Shown: positions 1-9,404 of the stretch, piece after piece | Layout: the number at the start of each line of letters is the position of its first letter | Position numbering within the stretch: position 1 is the first letter of the stretch | Assembly (NCBI GenBank): GCA_019454205.1 | Contig: CP075369.1 | Coordinates: forward strand, 1,240,001 to 1,304,000 | Direction of reading: 5' to 3' | Length of the DNA stretch: 64,000 nt | Source of the DNA: Xanthobacteraceae bacterium | Lineage (GTDB): Bacteria > Pseudomonadota > Alphaproteobacteria > Rhizobiales > Xanthobacteraceae | Position numbers and translations under genes: made by a program | The notes under the pieces: model-generated | Database searches by the model: none | Seen by the model: the letters and a program-made list of their open reading frames with translations, nothing else | What the model was told of the DNA's origin: nothing

Positions 1-1098
1 ATGACGTCCGGCGAAATGGCGGAGACGTTGAAGCTGTGCGTTTCCTGCAAGGGCTGCCGTCGCGAATGCCCGACTGGCGTGGATATGGCGCGCATGAAGA
101 TCGAGGTGCTGGCCGCGCGCGCCGCGAAGTACGGATATTCGCTACGCGATCGGCTGGTCGGTTGGCTGCCGCGCTACGCGCCGTATGCAAAGAAGATCGG
201 CTGGCTCCTGAATTTGCGCGACATCATTCCGGGTGCCGCGAAACTCTCCGAATGGCTTACGGGCTTCAGCGCCCGCCGCAAATTGCCGAAATGGCGAAGC
301 GATGTCTTTGACGACCATGCGGCCACCCCCGGAGAGGGCGAGCGGGAAGTCGTGCTGTTCGCCGACACCTTTAATCGTTACTTCGACCGCGAGAATCTCG
401 AAGCCGCGCGCGATGTGCTGAAAGCCGCAGGGTACCGGGTTCATTTTGCGGATGACGGCATGGGCCGCCCGCTTTGCTGCGGCAGAACTTTCCTCTCCGT
501 CGGCGCAGTAAAGGAAGCGAAGGCGGAAGCGGAACGCACGCTGAAAGTTCTCACATCTTATGTAGGCAGGGGCGTTCCGGTGGTCGGGTTGGAGCCGAGC
601 TGCGTGTTCGGTTTTCGCGACGAAATCCCCGGATTGCTGAAGGGCAATTCCGACGCCACCGCGTTGTCCGGAAACGTGCTGCTGTTCGAGGAGTTTGTCG
701 CGCGCGAAGCTGCCGCTGGCCGCATGAAACTGGACCTGAAACCGCTCGGCACGAAGGCTTATCTTCATGGCCATTGCCACCAGAAGGCCTTCGGCGCGCT
801 TACACCGGTACAGCAGACGCTTAAACTTATTCCTGAACTTGAAGTCGAAACCATCGAATCCAGTTGTTGCGGCATGGCCGGCAGCTTCGGCTACGGCGCG
901 GAAACCATCGACACGTCGCTGGCGATGGGCGAACTCACACTGCTTCCGGCGGTGCGCAAAGCGCCGGCCGATGCGCTGATCGTCGCCGACGGAACGTCTT
1001 GCCGCGAGCAGATCGCGCATGGTGCGGGCCGCGAAGCGCTGCATGTTGCGCGGGTTCTGGAAAGAAGTCTCAATAGAGCGAACGAAGCCAAGCAATAA
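1..1098 (+). CDS. FAD/Fe-S oxidase (glycolate/D-lactate dehydrogenase type), C-terminal part, cut by window edge
   Basis: The reading frame is open from the first base, and what is visible is the Fe-S half of a 2-hydroxyacid-oxidase-type protein. A ferredoxin-like cluster motif (C13, C16, C19, C23 followed by Pro) is followed by two cysteine-rich CCG domains (CCG near residues 159-161 and 290-292) that bind redox cofactors in GlcF/LldE/HdrB-like proteins. Only one CxxCxxCxxxCP motif is visible. The fused FAD-linked oxidase and first cluster expected of the roughly 1000-residue family members would lie to the left. The Met at position 1 is therefore probably internal. It would oxidise a 2-hydroxy acid and pass electrons to the respiratory chain. 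A GlcG-like gene follows 29 bases later, which fits a glycolate-oxidase-like context. The substrate cannot be read from the sequence. Confidence 0.8.
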   Translation: MTSGEMAETLKLCVSCKGCRRECPTGVDMARMKIEVLAARAAKYGYSLRDRLVGWLPRYAPYAKKIGWLLNLRDIIPGAAKLSEWLTGFSARRKLPKWRSDVFDDHAATPGEGEREVVLFADTFNRYFDRENLEAARDVLKAAGYRVHFADDGMGRPLCCGRTFLSVGAVKEAKAEAERTLKVLTSYVGRGVPVVGLEPSCVFGFRDEIPGLLKGNSDATALSGNVLLFEEFVAREAAAGRMKLDLKPLGTKAYLHGHCHQKAFGALTPVQQTLKLIPELEVETIESSCCGMAGSFGYGAETIDTSLAMGELTLLPAVRKAPADALIVADGTSCREQIAHGAGREALHVARVLERSLNRANEAKQ

Positions 1099-1127
1099 GC
1101 GGCGAAACAGCCGCAGGGAGGAACAAG

Positions 1128-1562
1128 ATGACCGATCTAACACTGGAAGCCGCACAAACCATCGTCACCGCCGGCCTGAAACATGCGCGCGGCGCGAACT
1201 TCAAGCCGATGGGTATTGTCGTACTCGACGCAAGGGGGGCGATGGTTGCTTGTGCAATCGAGGATAATTCCAGCCTGCGCCGTTTCGAGATCGCACATGG
1301 CAAGGCGCATGGCTGCCTCGGCATGGGCATCGGCGGCCGCGCGGTGGACGCGCGCGTGCGCGAGCGTCCGCACTTCGGCGCGGCACTCGCCCATGTATTC
1401 GGCGGCGACTTCATCCCGGTGCCCGGCGGCGTGCTGGTCCGCAACGCCGGCGGCAAGGTGATCGGAGCGGTCGGCGTTTCCGGCGATACTTCGGACAACG
1501 ATGAAATTGCAGCCGTCGCCGGGATCAAGGCGGCGGGCCTGACGCCGGATACCGGCGCGTAA
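1128..1562 (+). CDS. GlcG/HbpS-family heme-binding protein
   Basis: A 144-residue protein of the GlcG/HbpS (DUF336) family, found next to glycolate or other hydroxyacid oxidase genes and, in HbpS, shown to bind heme. Typical features are the N-terminal helix with the LTLEAAQ start, a central segment with the family's HGKAHGCLGMG region (about residues 57-67), and the Gly-rich PGGVLVRNAGGKVIGAVGVSG strand-loop region near 100-122. The gene follows the Fe-S oxidase by 29 bases with a GGAGG-type ribosome site, so the two are probably co-transcribed. The family is certain; the function (cofactor sensing or oxidase assistance) is inferred from neighbours. Confidence 0.8.
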   Translation: MTDLTLEAAQTIVTAGLKHARGANFKPMGIVVLDARGAMVACAIEDNSSLRRFEIAHGKAHGCLGMGIGGRAVDARVRERPHFGAALAHVFGGDFIPVPGGVLVRNAGGKVIGAVGVSGDTSDNDEIAAVAGIKAAGLTPDTGA

Positions 1563-1574
1563 TCGCCGGCCGCC

Positions 1575-2351
1575 ATGAGCGGGTCTGTTACCGCAAGCAA
1601 AGATGCCTTCGTCGCCACGGTGACGATGGAAAACGCCGGTCGCCTGAACGCGCTGTCGCTGCCGATGTGGCGGCAGTTGCGTGCGTGTTTCGATGCGCTG
1701 AGCGAAGACGATTCCGTTCGTTGCGTCATCCTGCGTGGAGCAGGCGAGGCGTTTGCTGCGGGCGCGGATATCGCCGAATTCGAGAACGAGCGGCATGATG
1801 TGGAATCCGCGCGTGCGTATGGCGCGGAGATGCATCCCGCACTGGACGCGGTTTCTTCCTGCCGGCATCCGGTTGTTGCCATGATCGACGGTCCCTGCAT
1901 CGGCGGCGGGCTGGAAATCGCGGCGCGCACCGACATCCGCATTTGTAGCGAGCGCTCGCGTTTCGGCGTGCCCGTGAACAGGTTAGGTCTTGTTGCCGCC
2001 TACGAAGAACTCGCGCCGATTGTCCGCATTGCCGGGGCGGCGGCTACGCTCGAAATCCTGCTGGAGGGCAAGATCATCGATGCAGCGCGCGCCCTGCAAC
2101 TCGGACTTGTCAGCCGCGTGGTCGCGGATGCGGATATAGAGAAGGAGTGCAGGGCGACCGCCGCGCGCATCGCGGAAGGTGCGCCGCTGGTTGCACGCTG
2201 GCACAAGAAGTTCGTGAACCGGCTGCTCGATCCGCAGCCGCTGTCGGCGGCCGAGCGCGAGGAAAACTTCGCCTGTTTCGGAACGGAAGATTTCCGGATC
2301 GGTAATCGCGCTTTCCTTGCCAAGGCCAAGCCGGCGTTCAAGGGTGAATAG
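1575..2351 (+). CDS. Enoyl-CoA hydratase/isomerase family protein (crotonase fold)
   Basis: A 258-residue crotonase-superfamily protein. The oxyanion-hole regions are recognisable (AAGADIAEF near 58-66 and CIGGGLEIA near 107-115). The glutamate after GGG that corresponds to the first catalytic Glu of hydratases is present. The position equivalent to the second catalytic Glu (in the usual FGxPE) reads FGVPV here, so this is unlikely to be a classical hydratase; an isomerase, a dehalogenase-like enzyme or a divergent hydratase fits better. It starts 12 bases after the GlcG-like gene and ends one base before the CoA-transferase, so the three form an operon. It probably acts on a CoA thioester made by the downstream CoA-transferase. 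Confidence 0.82.
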   Translation: MSGSVTASKDAFVATVTMENAGRLNALSLPMWRQLRACFDALSEDDSVRCVILRGAGEAFAAGADIAEFENERHDVESARAYGAEMHPALDAVSSCRHPVVAMIDGPCIGGGLEIAARTDIRICSERSRFGVPVNRLGLVAAYEELAPIVRIAGAAATLEILLEGKIIDAARALQLGLVSRVVADADIEKECRATAARIAEGAPLVARWHKKFVNRLLDPQPLSAAEREENFACFGTEDFRIGNRAFLAKAKPAFKGE

Positions 2352-2352
2352 G

Positions 2353-3564
2353 ATGAGCGCCGCCCCGAAAGGTCCGCTGCATGGCCTGAAAGTGATCGAA
2401 CTCTGTCACGTCATGGCTGGCCCCGTATGCGGGCTGATGCTCGCCGACATGGGCGCAGAAGTCATCAAGGTGGAGAAGATCCCCGGCGGCGACGACACGC
2501 GACGCACCGTGCCGCCGAAGGTCGGCGACGAAGCGGCTTCGTTCCTGATGATGAACCGCAACAAACGTGGCATCGCGCTCGATCTCAAGACCGAAGGCGG
2601 CAAGAAAGTCCTGCATCGTTTGCTCGATAATGCCGATGTTGTCACCGAAAACTATCGCGCGGGCGCGATGGAGCGCATGGGTTTCGGCTTCGAAGCACTC
2701 CGCGCGAAGAATCCGAAGTTAATCTACTGCGCGATCTCCGGGTTCGGCCGCACTGGCCCCTATGCCGACCGCGGTGGTTTCGATCTCATCGCGCAGGGCA
2801 TGAGCGGACTGATGTCGATTACCGGCGAAGGGCCGGGCCGCCCGCCGGTGAAGGTCGGCGCTCCGGTGACCGACATCACGGCAGGCATTCTCGCCGCGAT
2901 GGGGGTACTTGCCGCGCTTCACGCACGCACGCAGACGGGGAAGGGGCAGTTCGTCGATACGTCGCTGTTCGAGGCGGGGATCGTGCAAACATATTGGCAG
3001 TCCGCGATCGCGCTGGCGTCGGGTGTCGCGCCCGGTCCGCTTGGTTCAGCGCATCCGTTGAACACGCCGTATCAGGCTTTCGAGACGAAAGACGGCTGGA
3101 TCAATCTCGGCGCGGCGAACCAGACGACATGGCTCTATCTGGTGAAGCTGCTTGAGCGCTCTGATCTCGCGCAGGACCCTCGCTTCAAGGACAACTCGGC
3201 GCGGATCATCAATCGCGAATTGCTCGCAACAACCCTTGCGCCCGAATTCAGAAAGCGCACGCGCGCAGAATGGCTCGCGGCACTGGAGGCGGCCAGGGTT
3301 CCGGCCGGCCCCGTTTTCGATGTGCTTGAAATGCAGGCGGACCCGCAGACACTGGCTCGTGACATGGTGGTGGAAGCGGAACACTCGCGTCTCGGGCCGG
3401 TGAAGACGTTGGGTGCGCCTGTTAAATTTTCGGAAACACCATCGAGTGTGCGCCGCAGCGCGCCAGTCTTCGGGGAACATACCCGCGAGGTGATGCGCGA
3501 ATACGGGTTTGCGGAAGCAGAGATCGCCGAGATGGCGAATGCCGGAGCGGTTCACTGCGCTTGA
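2353..3564 (+). CDS. Class III CoA-transferase (CaiB/BaiF/formyl-CoA transferase family)
   Basis: A 403-residue class III acyl-CoA transferase that moves CoA between carboxylic acids. The N-terminal block GLKVIELCHVMAGP, the GADVIKVE-type segment, the NxxKRGIALDLK nucleotide-binding region and the catalytic-Asp segment PVTDITAGILA (about residue 175) are all clear. I chose the ATG at 2353, one base after the upstream stop; the frame is also open upstream from 2317, inside the hydratase gene. It is co-transcribed with the upstream hydratase-like gene. The acid it activates is unknown. Its place between an oxidase and an importer suggests activation of an imported acid or its oxidation product. 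Confidence 0.88.
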   Translation: MSAAPKGPLHGLKVIELCHVMAGPVCGLMLADMGAEVIKVEKIPGGDDTRRTVPPKVGDEAASFLMMNRNKRGIALDLKTEGGKKVLHRLLDNADVVTENYRAGAMERMGFGFEALRAKNPKLIYCAISGFGRTGPYADRGGFDLIAQGMSGLMSITGEGPGRPPVKVGAPVTDITAGILAAMGVLAALHARTQTGKGQFVDTSLFEAGIVQTYWQSAIALASGVAPGPLGSAHPLNTPYQAFETKDGWINLGAANQTTWLYLVKLLERSDLAQDPRFKDNSARIINRELLATTLAPEFRKRTRAEWLAALEAARVPAGPVFDVLEMQADPQTLARDMVVEAEHSRLGPVKTLGAPVKFSETPSSVRRSAPVFGEHTREVMREYGFAEAEIAEMANAGAVHCA

Positions 3565-3747
3565 AGCACTGCAGCATTTCACTTTCAGACATTTTGCCGC
3601 TCGCTTGTGCATCTTGCAATGCAGCATCGCATTGATTTTGAAATGTAAAATCGTTGATTGGAGCGCTGCAAAATCTGGTCACTGCCAAATCCATCCGCTA
3701 TAGAGAAATGGGGACGATAAAACGAAAAGTAAAAATCGAGTCTCGGG
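3565..3747 (+). promoter_or_regulatory. 183-base gap, likely promoter region for the ABC operon
   Basis: This non-coding gap is clearly more AT-rich than its surroundings, especially 3640-3745. A short inverted repeat (CAATGC at 3617-3622 against GCATTG at 3629-3634) lies in its first half. No convincing terminator or -35/-10 pair can be assigned by eye. Its size and composition suggest that the importer genes downstream can be transcribed separately from the CoA-transferase. Confidence 0.35.
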
Positions 3748-5820
3748 GTGGAAGCGCTAGTAGCTGAAAAAGTAAGGGCAGATGCGACGGCGACGCCGTT
3801 GCTTAGCATCGAGAACCTGCACGTTCATTTCGAAACGTCGCGCGGTACCGTGCGCGCGGTCGAAGGCGTTTCCTATACGGTCAATCGCGGCGAGTTTGTC
3901 GCCGTCGTCGGCGAGTCCGGTTGCGGCAAGTCCGTCACGGCGCTGACCATCATGCGCCTGCTCGCGAAGTCCGGCCGCGTGGTCGATGGCGCGGTCAAGC
4001 TCGAAGGCCGCAATCTCCTTGAATTGAGCGATGACGAGATGCGCGCCGTTCGCGGCCACCAGATCTCGATGATCTTCCAGGAGCCGATGACCTCGCTCAA
4101 TCCGGTGCTGACCATCGGATTGCAGATCATGGAGCCGCTGCTCATCCATCTGAAGATGACCGAAGAGCAGGCCAAGGCGCGTGCGCTCGAATTGATGCAA
4201 CAGGTCGGCATCACGGACGGCGAGCGCCGTCTTGCGCAGTATCCGCACCAGCTTTCCGGCGGTATGCGCCAGCGCGTGATGATCGCAATCGGCCTCGCAT
4301 GTAATCCGAAACTCATCATCGCCGACGAGCCGACCACTGCGCTCGACGTGACCATTCAGGCGCAGATTCTCGAACTGATGAAGAACCTGTCGCAGCGTCT
4401 TGGCATTGCGATGGTTATCATCACGCACAACCTCGGCATTGTCGCGCGCTACGCCGACCGCGTGAACGTGATGTACGCGGCGAAGATCATCGAGCAGGGC
4501 ACGTCCGACGATATTTTCCTGCAACCCGCGCATCCCTACGCGACCGGCCTGATGCATTCGGTGCCGCGTCTCGACGAGCCGCGCGGCACGCGGCTGCAAA
4601 CCATCGAAGGCTTGCCGCCGGATTTGCGCGCGCCGCCGAAGGGTTGCCGTTTCGCGCCGCGCTGCCCGCATCGGCTGGAAAAATGCGCCGAACCGATTGC
4701 GCTGATCCCGCTAGGCAATGGCCATTCGGCGGCCTGTCATCGCGCCGATGAAATCGTTTCCGGCAAGCTGGTGGTGAAATTTCCGGAAGGTCCGGCGCCG
4801 AGCGACCAGTCGGAAATGGATTCAAAGCCGATTCTGGAAGTGGCCGGGCTGCAAAAGCACTTCCCGGTGAAGGCCGCGAAATCGGGTTTCTTCTCGTCGA
4901 ACACGGCGACGGTGAAGGCGGTCAACGATATTTCTTTCAGCATCGCGGCCGGCGAGACGCTTGGTCTTGTCGGCGAGTCCGGCTGCGGCAAGACCACAGT
5001 GGGCCGCGTGGTGCTACGTCTGGACGAAGCGACCGGCGGCACCATCCGCTTCAACGGCATCGACATCACCCATCACAGCAATCGCGAAATGCGCGAGCTG
5101 CGCCGCAAGATTCAGGTGATCTTTCAAGACCCGTATTCGTCGCTCAATCCGCGCATGACGGTCGGCGAGATCATCGCGGAGCCGTTGAAGGTCTATAAGC
5201 TGGTACCGGAAGCGAAAGCGCGCGAGGCACGGGTAGGCGAGTTGCTGACCCAGGTCGGCCTGTTTCCCTACATGGCGGAACGCTATCCGCACGAACTTTC
5301 TGGCGGACAACGCCAGCGCGTCGGCATTGCGCGCGCGCTCGCGCTGGAGCCGACCTTCATCGTCTGCGACGAGCCGGTTTCCGCGCTCGACGTTTCGATT
5401 CAGGGGCAGATCATCAACCTGCTCGAAGATTTGCAGGCGCGGCTCGGCCTTACCTATCTTTTCATCGCGCACGATCTCGCGGTGGTCCGCCACATCTCCG
5501 ACCGCGTCGCGGTTATGTACCTCGGCAGGATCATGGAGCTTGCCGACCGCGATGAAATCTATCTCCGTCCGCTGCATCCTTATACGAGAGCGCTGCTCGA
5601 CGCCGCACCGGTTCCCGATCCGAAGATCGAACGCGCTCGCGCGCCGCGTGCGCTGCGCGGAGAAATCCCTTCACCCTTGACCCCGCCTTCGGGTTGCGTG
5701 TTCCATACCCGCTGCCCGATCGCGATTGATGTTTGCAAGCGCGATATTCCGCCGCCTCGCGAATTGAAGAAGGGCCACATCGTTGCCTGTCACCGGGCCG
5801 AAGAAAATCTAAGCACCTAG
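3748..5820 (+). CDS. Fused dipeptide/oligopeptide ABC transporter ATPase (DppD-DppF type)
   Basis: A 690-residue protein carrying two complete ABC ATPase domains that are usually separate DppD and DppF subunits. Half one has Walker A GESGCGKS (55-62), signature LSGGMRQR (from about 169) and Walker B LIIADEP, followed by the C-terminal oligopeptide-transporter cysteine region (CRFAPRCP, around 300). Half two repeats the set, with a second [17 protein letters not shown] and a second cysteine region near the C-terminus. It powers the importer formed with the next three genes. The start is a GTG at 3748; no ATG gives the full first strand. Substrates in this family include peptides, nickel, glutathione and many small amides, so substrate is open. 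Confidence 0.92.
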   Translation: MEALVAEKVRADATATPLLSIENLHVHFETSRGTVRAVEGVSYTVNRGEFVAVVGESGCGKSVTALTIMRLLAKSGRVVDGAVKLEGRNLLELSDDEMRAVRGHQISMIFQEPMTSLNPVLTIGLQIMEPLLIHLKMTEEQAKARALELMQQVGITDGERRLAQYPHQLSGGMRQRVMIAIGLACNPKLIIADEPTTALDVTIQAQILELMKNLSQRLGIAMVIITHNLGIVARYADRVNVMYAAKIIEQGTSDDIFLQPAHPYATGLMHSVPRLDEPRGTRLQTIEGLPPDLRAPPKGCRFAPRCPHRLEKCAEPIALIPLGNGHSAACHRADEIVSGKLVVKFPEGPAPSDQSEMDSKPILEVAGLQKHFPVKAAKSGFFSSNTATVKAVNDISFSIAAGETLGLVGESGCGKTTVGRVVLRLDEATGGTIRFNGIDITHHSNREMRELRRKIQVIFQDPYSSLNPRMTVGEIIAEPLKVYKLVPEAKAREARVGELLTQVGLFPYMAERYPHELSGGQRQRVGIARALALEPTFIVCDEPVSALDVSIQGQIINLLEDLQARLGLTYLFIAHDLAVVRHISDRVAVMYLGRIMELADRDEIYLRPLHPYTRALLDAAPVPDPKIERARAPRALRGEIPSPLTPPSGCVFHTRCPIAIDVCKRDIPPPRELKKGHIVACHRAEENLST

Positions 5821-5877
5821 AAAAAAGGTGCAGCGACAAGAAACGAAACGATGACGCGAATTAACGGGAGGATACAA

Positions 5878-7464
5878 ATGAAAAGGCTGGTCTTGGGCCT
5901 GCTCGGCGTAGCGGCTTTCGCTCTCGCCGGGGCCGGCTACCACGCAAATGCCCAGACGCCGAAGCGCGGCGGGAATCTGAACTTCGCAATCAGTGCGGAA
6001 ACTCCGCACTATGACTGTCATGCCAGCGACACCTACGCGACGCTGCATTTCTCTTCGCCGTTCTATTCCACGCTGCTGCGATATAACCTGAAGAAATTCC
6101 CCGAGGTCGAAGGCGATCTCGCGGCTTCTTGGACGATTTCGCCCGACAAGCTGACCTATACGTTCAAGCTGCGTGACGGCGTGAAGTTCCATGACGGCAC
6201 GCCGTTCACTTCCGCGGACATCAAGGCGACCTACGAGCGTCTGCGCAATCCGCCGCAGGGCGTGGTCTCGACCCGCCGCGCGACTTTCTCCGACATCGAC
6301 ACGATCGAAACGCCCGATCCGCTGACGGTGGTGTTCAAGCTGAAAGCCGTTAACTCCTCGATGCTCGATCACTTCGCGAGCCCGTGGAACTGCGTGTATT
6401 CGGCGAAGGACCTGCAGGCCGATCCGGCCGCTCCGCGCACCAAGATCAACGGCACCGGCCCATTCACGTTCGTCGAACACGTGAAGGGCAGCCACGTCTC
6501 AGGCAAGCGCAACGAAAACTATTTCCGTAAAGGCCTGCCGTATCTCGACAGCTACCGCGGCATCTTCACCTTGCAGGCGGCAGCGATGCTGAACGCGCTG
6601 CAAGGCGGGCAGGTGCTGGCGGAGTTCCGTGGCGTCTCGCCGGCCGAACGCGACCGCATGGTCGCAGCACTCGGCGACAAGCTGCGCGTGCAGGAATCGA
6701 GCTGGACGCTCAACCTGCTCGTCGTCTTCAACGTCGAGAAGCCGCCGTTCAACGACGTGCGCGTTCGCCGCGCGTTGCTGATGGCGATTGATCGCTGGGG
6801 CGGCTCTGCCGGTCTGGCGCGCATCTCGACGCTGCGCTCGGTTGGCGGCGTCGTTCGCCCCGGTTCGCCGCTTGCGACGCCGGAAGCCGAACTCGTCAAG
6901 CTTGCGGGCTACCGCAAGGACATCAAGGCCTCGCGTGCCGAAGCTAAGAAGCTGCTCGCCGAAGCGGGCGTGCCGAACCTGAAGCTGACGCTCTGGAACC
7001 GCAACCTCGCGATGCCCTACACGCCGGCCGGTATTTTCCTGGTCGACCAGTGGCGACAGATCGGGGTCGAGGTCGAACACAAGCAGTCCGACACCGCGCC
7101 GTATGTCTCGGCGCTGGCGAGCGGCAACTTCGAAGTGGCGATCGACTTCTCTAACTTGTTCAACGACGATCCCACACTGGCACTCACCAAGTTCCTCTCG
7201 CGCGACAAGAACCCGCTGAATATGTCGCGTGCGAACGACGCGGAAATCGACAAGCTGTACGAATTGCAGCTTCGCGAGGCCGATCCGGCCAAGCGTCGCG
7301 GCTATATCGCCCAGATCGACAAGCGGCTCTCCGAGCAGGCCTACCAGCAGCCGTTGCTGTGGTGGCATCGCATCGTGCTGAGCCACAAGAAGGTCATGGG
7401 TTGGGAAATGTCGCCGAGCCACAACCTCGGCGCCGATCTCCTGACCGTCTGGCTGGCTGAGTAA
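5878..7464 (+). CDS. ABC transporter substrate-binding protein, family 5 (peptide/nickel type)
   Basis: A 528-residue periplasmic binding protein of the DppA/OppA family. It begins with a Sec signal peptide (hydrophobic core about residues 4-18, likely cleavage after the ANA motif near 25). The mature part shows the family hallmark of a FKLRDGVKFHDGTPF segment, where bound ligand is enclosed. I chose the ATG at 5878 because a strong GGGAGG ribosome site lies 7 bases upstream; the in-frame ATG at 5851 lacks one and would precede the signal peptide. It captures the substrate for the permeases that follow. A GC-rich hairpin separates it from the first permease. Confidence 0.92.
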   Translation: MKRLVLGLLGVAAFALAGAGYHANAQTPKRGGNLNFAISAETPHYDCHASDTYATLHFSSPFYSTLLRYNLKKFPEVEGDLAASWTISPDKLTYTFKLRDGVKFHDGTPFTSADIKATYERLRNPPQGVVSTRRATFSDIDTIETPDPLTVVFKLKAVNSSMLDHFASPWNCVYSAKDLQADPAAPRTKINGTGPFTFVEHVKGSHVSGKRNENYFRKGLPYLDSYRGIFTLQAAAMLNALQGGQVLAEFRGVSPAERDRMVAALGDKLRVQESSWTLNLLVVFNVEKPPFNDVRVRRALLMAIDRWGGSAGLARISTLRSVGGVVRPGSPLATPEAELVKLAGYRKDIKASRAEAKKLLAEAGVPNLKLTLWNRNLAMPYTPAGIFLVDQWRQIGVEVEHKQSDTAPYVSALASGNFEVAIDFSNLFNDDPTLALTKFLSRDKNPLNMSRANDAEIDKLYELQLREADPAKRRGYIAQIDKRLSEQAYQQPLLWWHRIVLSHKKVMGWEMSPSHNLGADLLTVWLAE

Positions 7465-7472
7465 TTCCGTAT

Positions 7473-7500
7473 GCCGCGGCCCGGTTCGCCGGGCCGCGGC
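7473..7500 (+). other. Intercistronic GC-rich hairpin after the binding-protein gene
   Basis: A perfect 12-base-pair inverted repeat (7473-7484 against 7489-7500) closes on a TTCG tetraloop. It lies 8 bases after the binding-protein stop and ends 13 bases before the permease start. There is no adjacent T-tract beyond a short TTTTT at 7507-7511, so it probably protects the upstream mRNA from 3' decay or partly attenuates, rather than fully terminating. This would give more binding protein than permease. Confidence 0.65.
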
Positions 7501-7513
7501 AAGGATTTTTGCA

Positions 7514-8467
7514 ATGTTGCGTTACGCACTAAGCCGCATCCTCTTCATGGTCCCCACGCTGCTCGGCGTGGCGGTGCTGGTGTTCTTCATGCTCCGCATC
7601 GTCCCAGGCGACGTGGTGGAGGTGAAGCTGCGCGGTGACGGCGGCAACGTTACGCAGGAAGTGATCGACCAGGAGCGAAAGCGCCTCGGTCTCGACCGGC
7701 CGTTATTGCAGCAGTTCGGGGACTGGATGGTAGGGCTGGCGAAGCTCGACCTCGGCATGTCCATGTGGACAGAGCGCCCAGTGCTCGAAGAAATCATGAT
7801 CCGGCTGGAGCTGTCGCTGGAGGTCGCGATACTCGCGACAATCATAGCGACGCTCATATCAATACCGCTCGGAACGGCCGCCGCGCTGTTCCGGAATACG
7901 TGGATCGATTACGTCGTTCGCATCATCACAATCGGCGGGCTGTCCATCCCGTCGTTCTGGTTTGGCATGTTGATCGTGCTGATGCTGCTCTCGCTGACAG
8001 GCGGGTTGCCACCGATTACATTCACGCCGATCTATATCGACCCGGTCGCAAACCTGTCGCAGTTGATATGGCCCGCGCTCGCGGTCGGTTACCGTTACTG
8101 CGCGGTGACGGCGCGCATGATCCGCTCTTCATTGCTCGAAGTGATGAGCGAGGATTACATCCGCACCGCCCGCGCCAAGGGCGTATATGAAAAGCTGGTC
8201 GTTGCGCGCCACGCGCTGCGTAACGCGCTTCTTCCCGCGATTACCGTGATGGGCCTCGAATTCGCATTCCTGATCGGCGGTCTTGTCGTCACCGAGCAGA
8301 TCTTCAACCTGAACGGAATCGGCCAGTTGTTCGTGCAGAGTGTCTCGCGCAACGACTTCATGCTCATTCAGGGCATGGTGATGATGATCGCCGCGTTCTA
8401 TGTGCTGATTAACCTTGTGGTCGATTTGCTTTACGCAGTGTTCGATCCGCGCATCCGGTACGGCTGA
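7514..8467 (+). CDS. ABC transporter permease, DppB type
   Basis: A 317-residue inner-membrane permease of the DppB/OppB family. It has an N-terminal membrane anchor (residues 9-29), the large periplasmic loop typical of DppB (VVEVKLRGD... region), then five further membrane segments. The cytoplasmic EAA-type loop that docks to the ATPase is present (YIRTARAKGVYEKLVVARHA, about 214-233). The gene ends in TGATG, sharing one base with the next permease start, so translation of the two is coupled. The pair forms the membrane channel of the importer. Confidence 0.92.
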   Translation: MLRYALSRILFMVPTLLGVAVLVFFMLRIVPGDVVEVKLRGDGGNVTQEVIDQERKRLGLDRPLLQQFGDWMVGLAKLDLGMSMWTERPVLEEIMIRLELSLEVAILATIIATLISIPLGTAAALFRNTWIDYVVRIITIGGLSIPSFWFGMLIVLMLLSLTGGLPPITFTPIYIDPVANLSQLIWPALAVGYRYCAVTARMIRSSLLEVMSEDYIRTARAKGVYEKLVVARHALRNALLPAITVMGLEFAFLIGGLVVTEQIFNLNGIGQLFVQSVSRNDFMLIQGMVMMIAAFYVLINLVVDLLYAVFDPRIRYG

Positions 8468-9369
8468 TGGCAAACGTATCTCCCGCAATTCCTGCCGCCG
8501 CGCCGGTTCTGCCGAAACGCCAGAGCACGATCGCGCTGTTCTGCCGCCAGCAGCCGCTCGGCGCGATCAGCTTCGTCGTGATCTGCGTAATGATGTTTGC
8601 GGGTTTCTTCCCGTGGCTGGTTGCAACGCACGATCCGCTCGGCATCGACTTCAGCCAAATTCTGGGCGCCCCCTCGGCCGATCACTGGTTCGGCACCGAC
8701 GCCTACGGCCGCGATATTTTCTCTCGCATCATTTACGGCTCGCGAACCGCACTGGTGATCGGCTTCGCATCCTCGCTGCTCGGTTCGGTACTCGGCGCGA
8801 TCCTCGGCATTGCATCTGCTTATTTCGGCGGGCGGATCGACAACTGGATCCAGCGCTTCATGGACATCCTGCTGGCATTTCCGATCATCGTGCTGGCGCT
8901 GGTCGTCGTGGCGGCATTGCGCAAGACCATCATCTACGGCGTCGACGTCAACCTCATCATCGCCATCGCAATTCCGATCATACCGCGCGTCGCGCGCGTC
9001 GTGCGCTCGGCTGCGCTTTCGGTCAACGTGATGCCGTACATCGACGCGGCGCGCGCCGCCGGATACACCGATACGCGCATCATTTTCCGGCACATGGCGC
9101 CGAACGTCGTCGCACCGTTCCTGATCATGTTTACGGCGTTCATCGCGCAGGCAATCCTGCTCGAAGCCTCGCTGTCGTTCCTCGGCCTCGGCGTTACCGA
9201 GCCGACCGCGGCATGGGGATTGATGCTCTCCGGCAATGCGCAGGACTTCTATCGCGAAGCGCCGTGGATGGTGATTTTCCCCGGTCTCGCGATCAGCCTC
9301 GCGGTGTTCGCGTTCAACCTGTTCGGCGACTCGCTCCGCGATTTCCTCGACCCGCGCTTCAAGGTCTGA
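8467..9369 (+). CDS. ABC transporter permease, DppC type
   Basis: A 300-residue permease of the DppC/OppC family, partner of the preceding DppB-type protein. It has the OppC N-terminal membrane helix, the conserved HWFGTDAYGRDIFSR block (about residues 75-89), and the EAA docking loop around 192-211 (DAARAAGYTDTRIIFRHMAPN). It ends with the usual FGDSLRDFLDPR motif. The start overlaps the previous stop by one base. It completes the importer: fused ATPase, binding protein, B and C. Confidence 0.92.
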   Translation: MANVSPAIPAAAPVLPKRQSTIALFCRQQPLGAISFVVICVMMFAGFFPWLVATHDPLGIDFSQILGAPSADHWFGTDAYGRDIFSRIIYGSRTALVIGFASSLLGSVLGAILGIASAYFGGRIDNWIQRFMDILLAFPIIVLALVVVAALRKTIIYGVDVNLIIAIAIPIIPRVARVVRSAALSVNVMPYIDAARAAGYTDTRIIFRHMAPNVVAPFLIMFTAFIAQAILLEASLSFLGLGVTEPTAAWGLMLSGNAQDFYREAPWMVIFPGLAISLAVFAFNLFGDSLRDFLDPRFKV

Positions 9370-9404
9370 CGCGCCTCGTCGCGCAGGCGAAGGTAAGCAA
9401 GAAA

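Noticed and set aside
1..3. ATG at the first base as the true start of the oxidase
   Set aside because: The protein begins mid-domain with only one Fe-S motif and no FAD domain, so the Met is most likely internal and the gene starts outside the window.
7473..7500. Strong hairpin as a full intrinsic terminator splitting the importer operon
   Set aside because: There is no immediate T-tract, and the permeases needed for the same transporter follow within 13 bases.
8415..9404. N-terminal extension of the aminotransferase frame over the DppC gene
   Set aside because: The extension is an out-of-frame reading of the permease gene; family sequence starts only near 9405.
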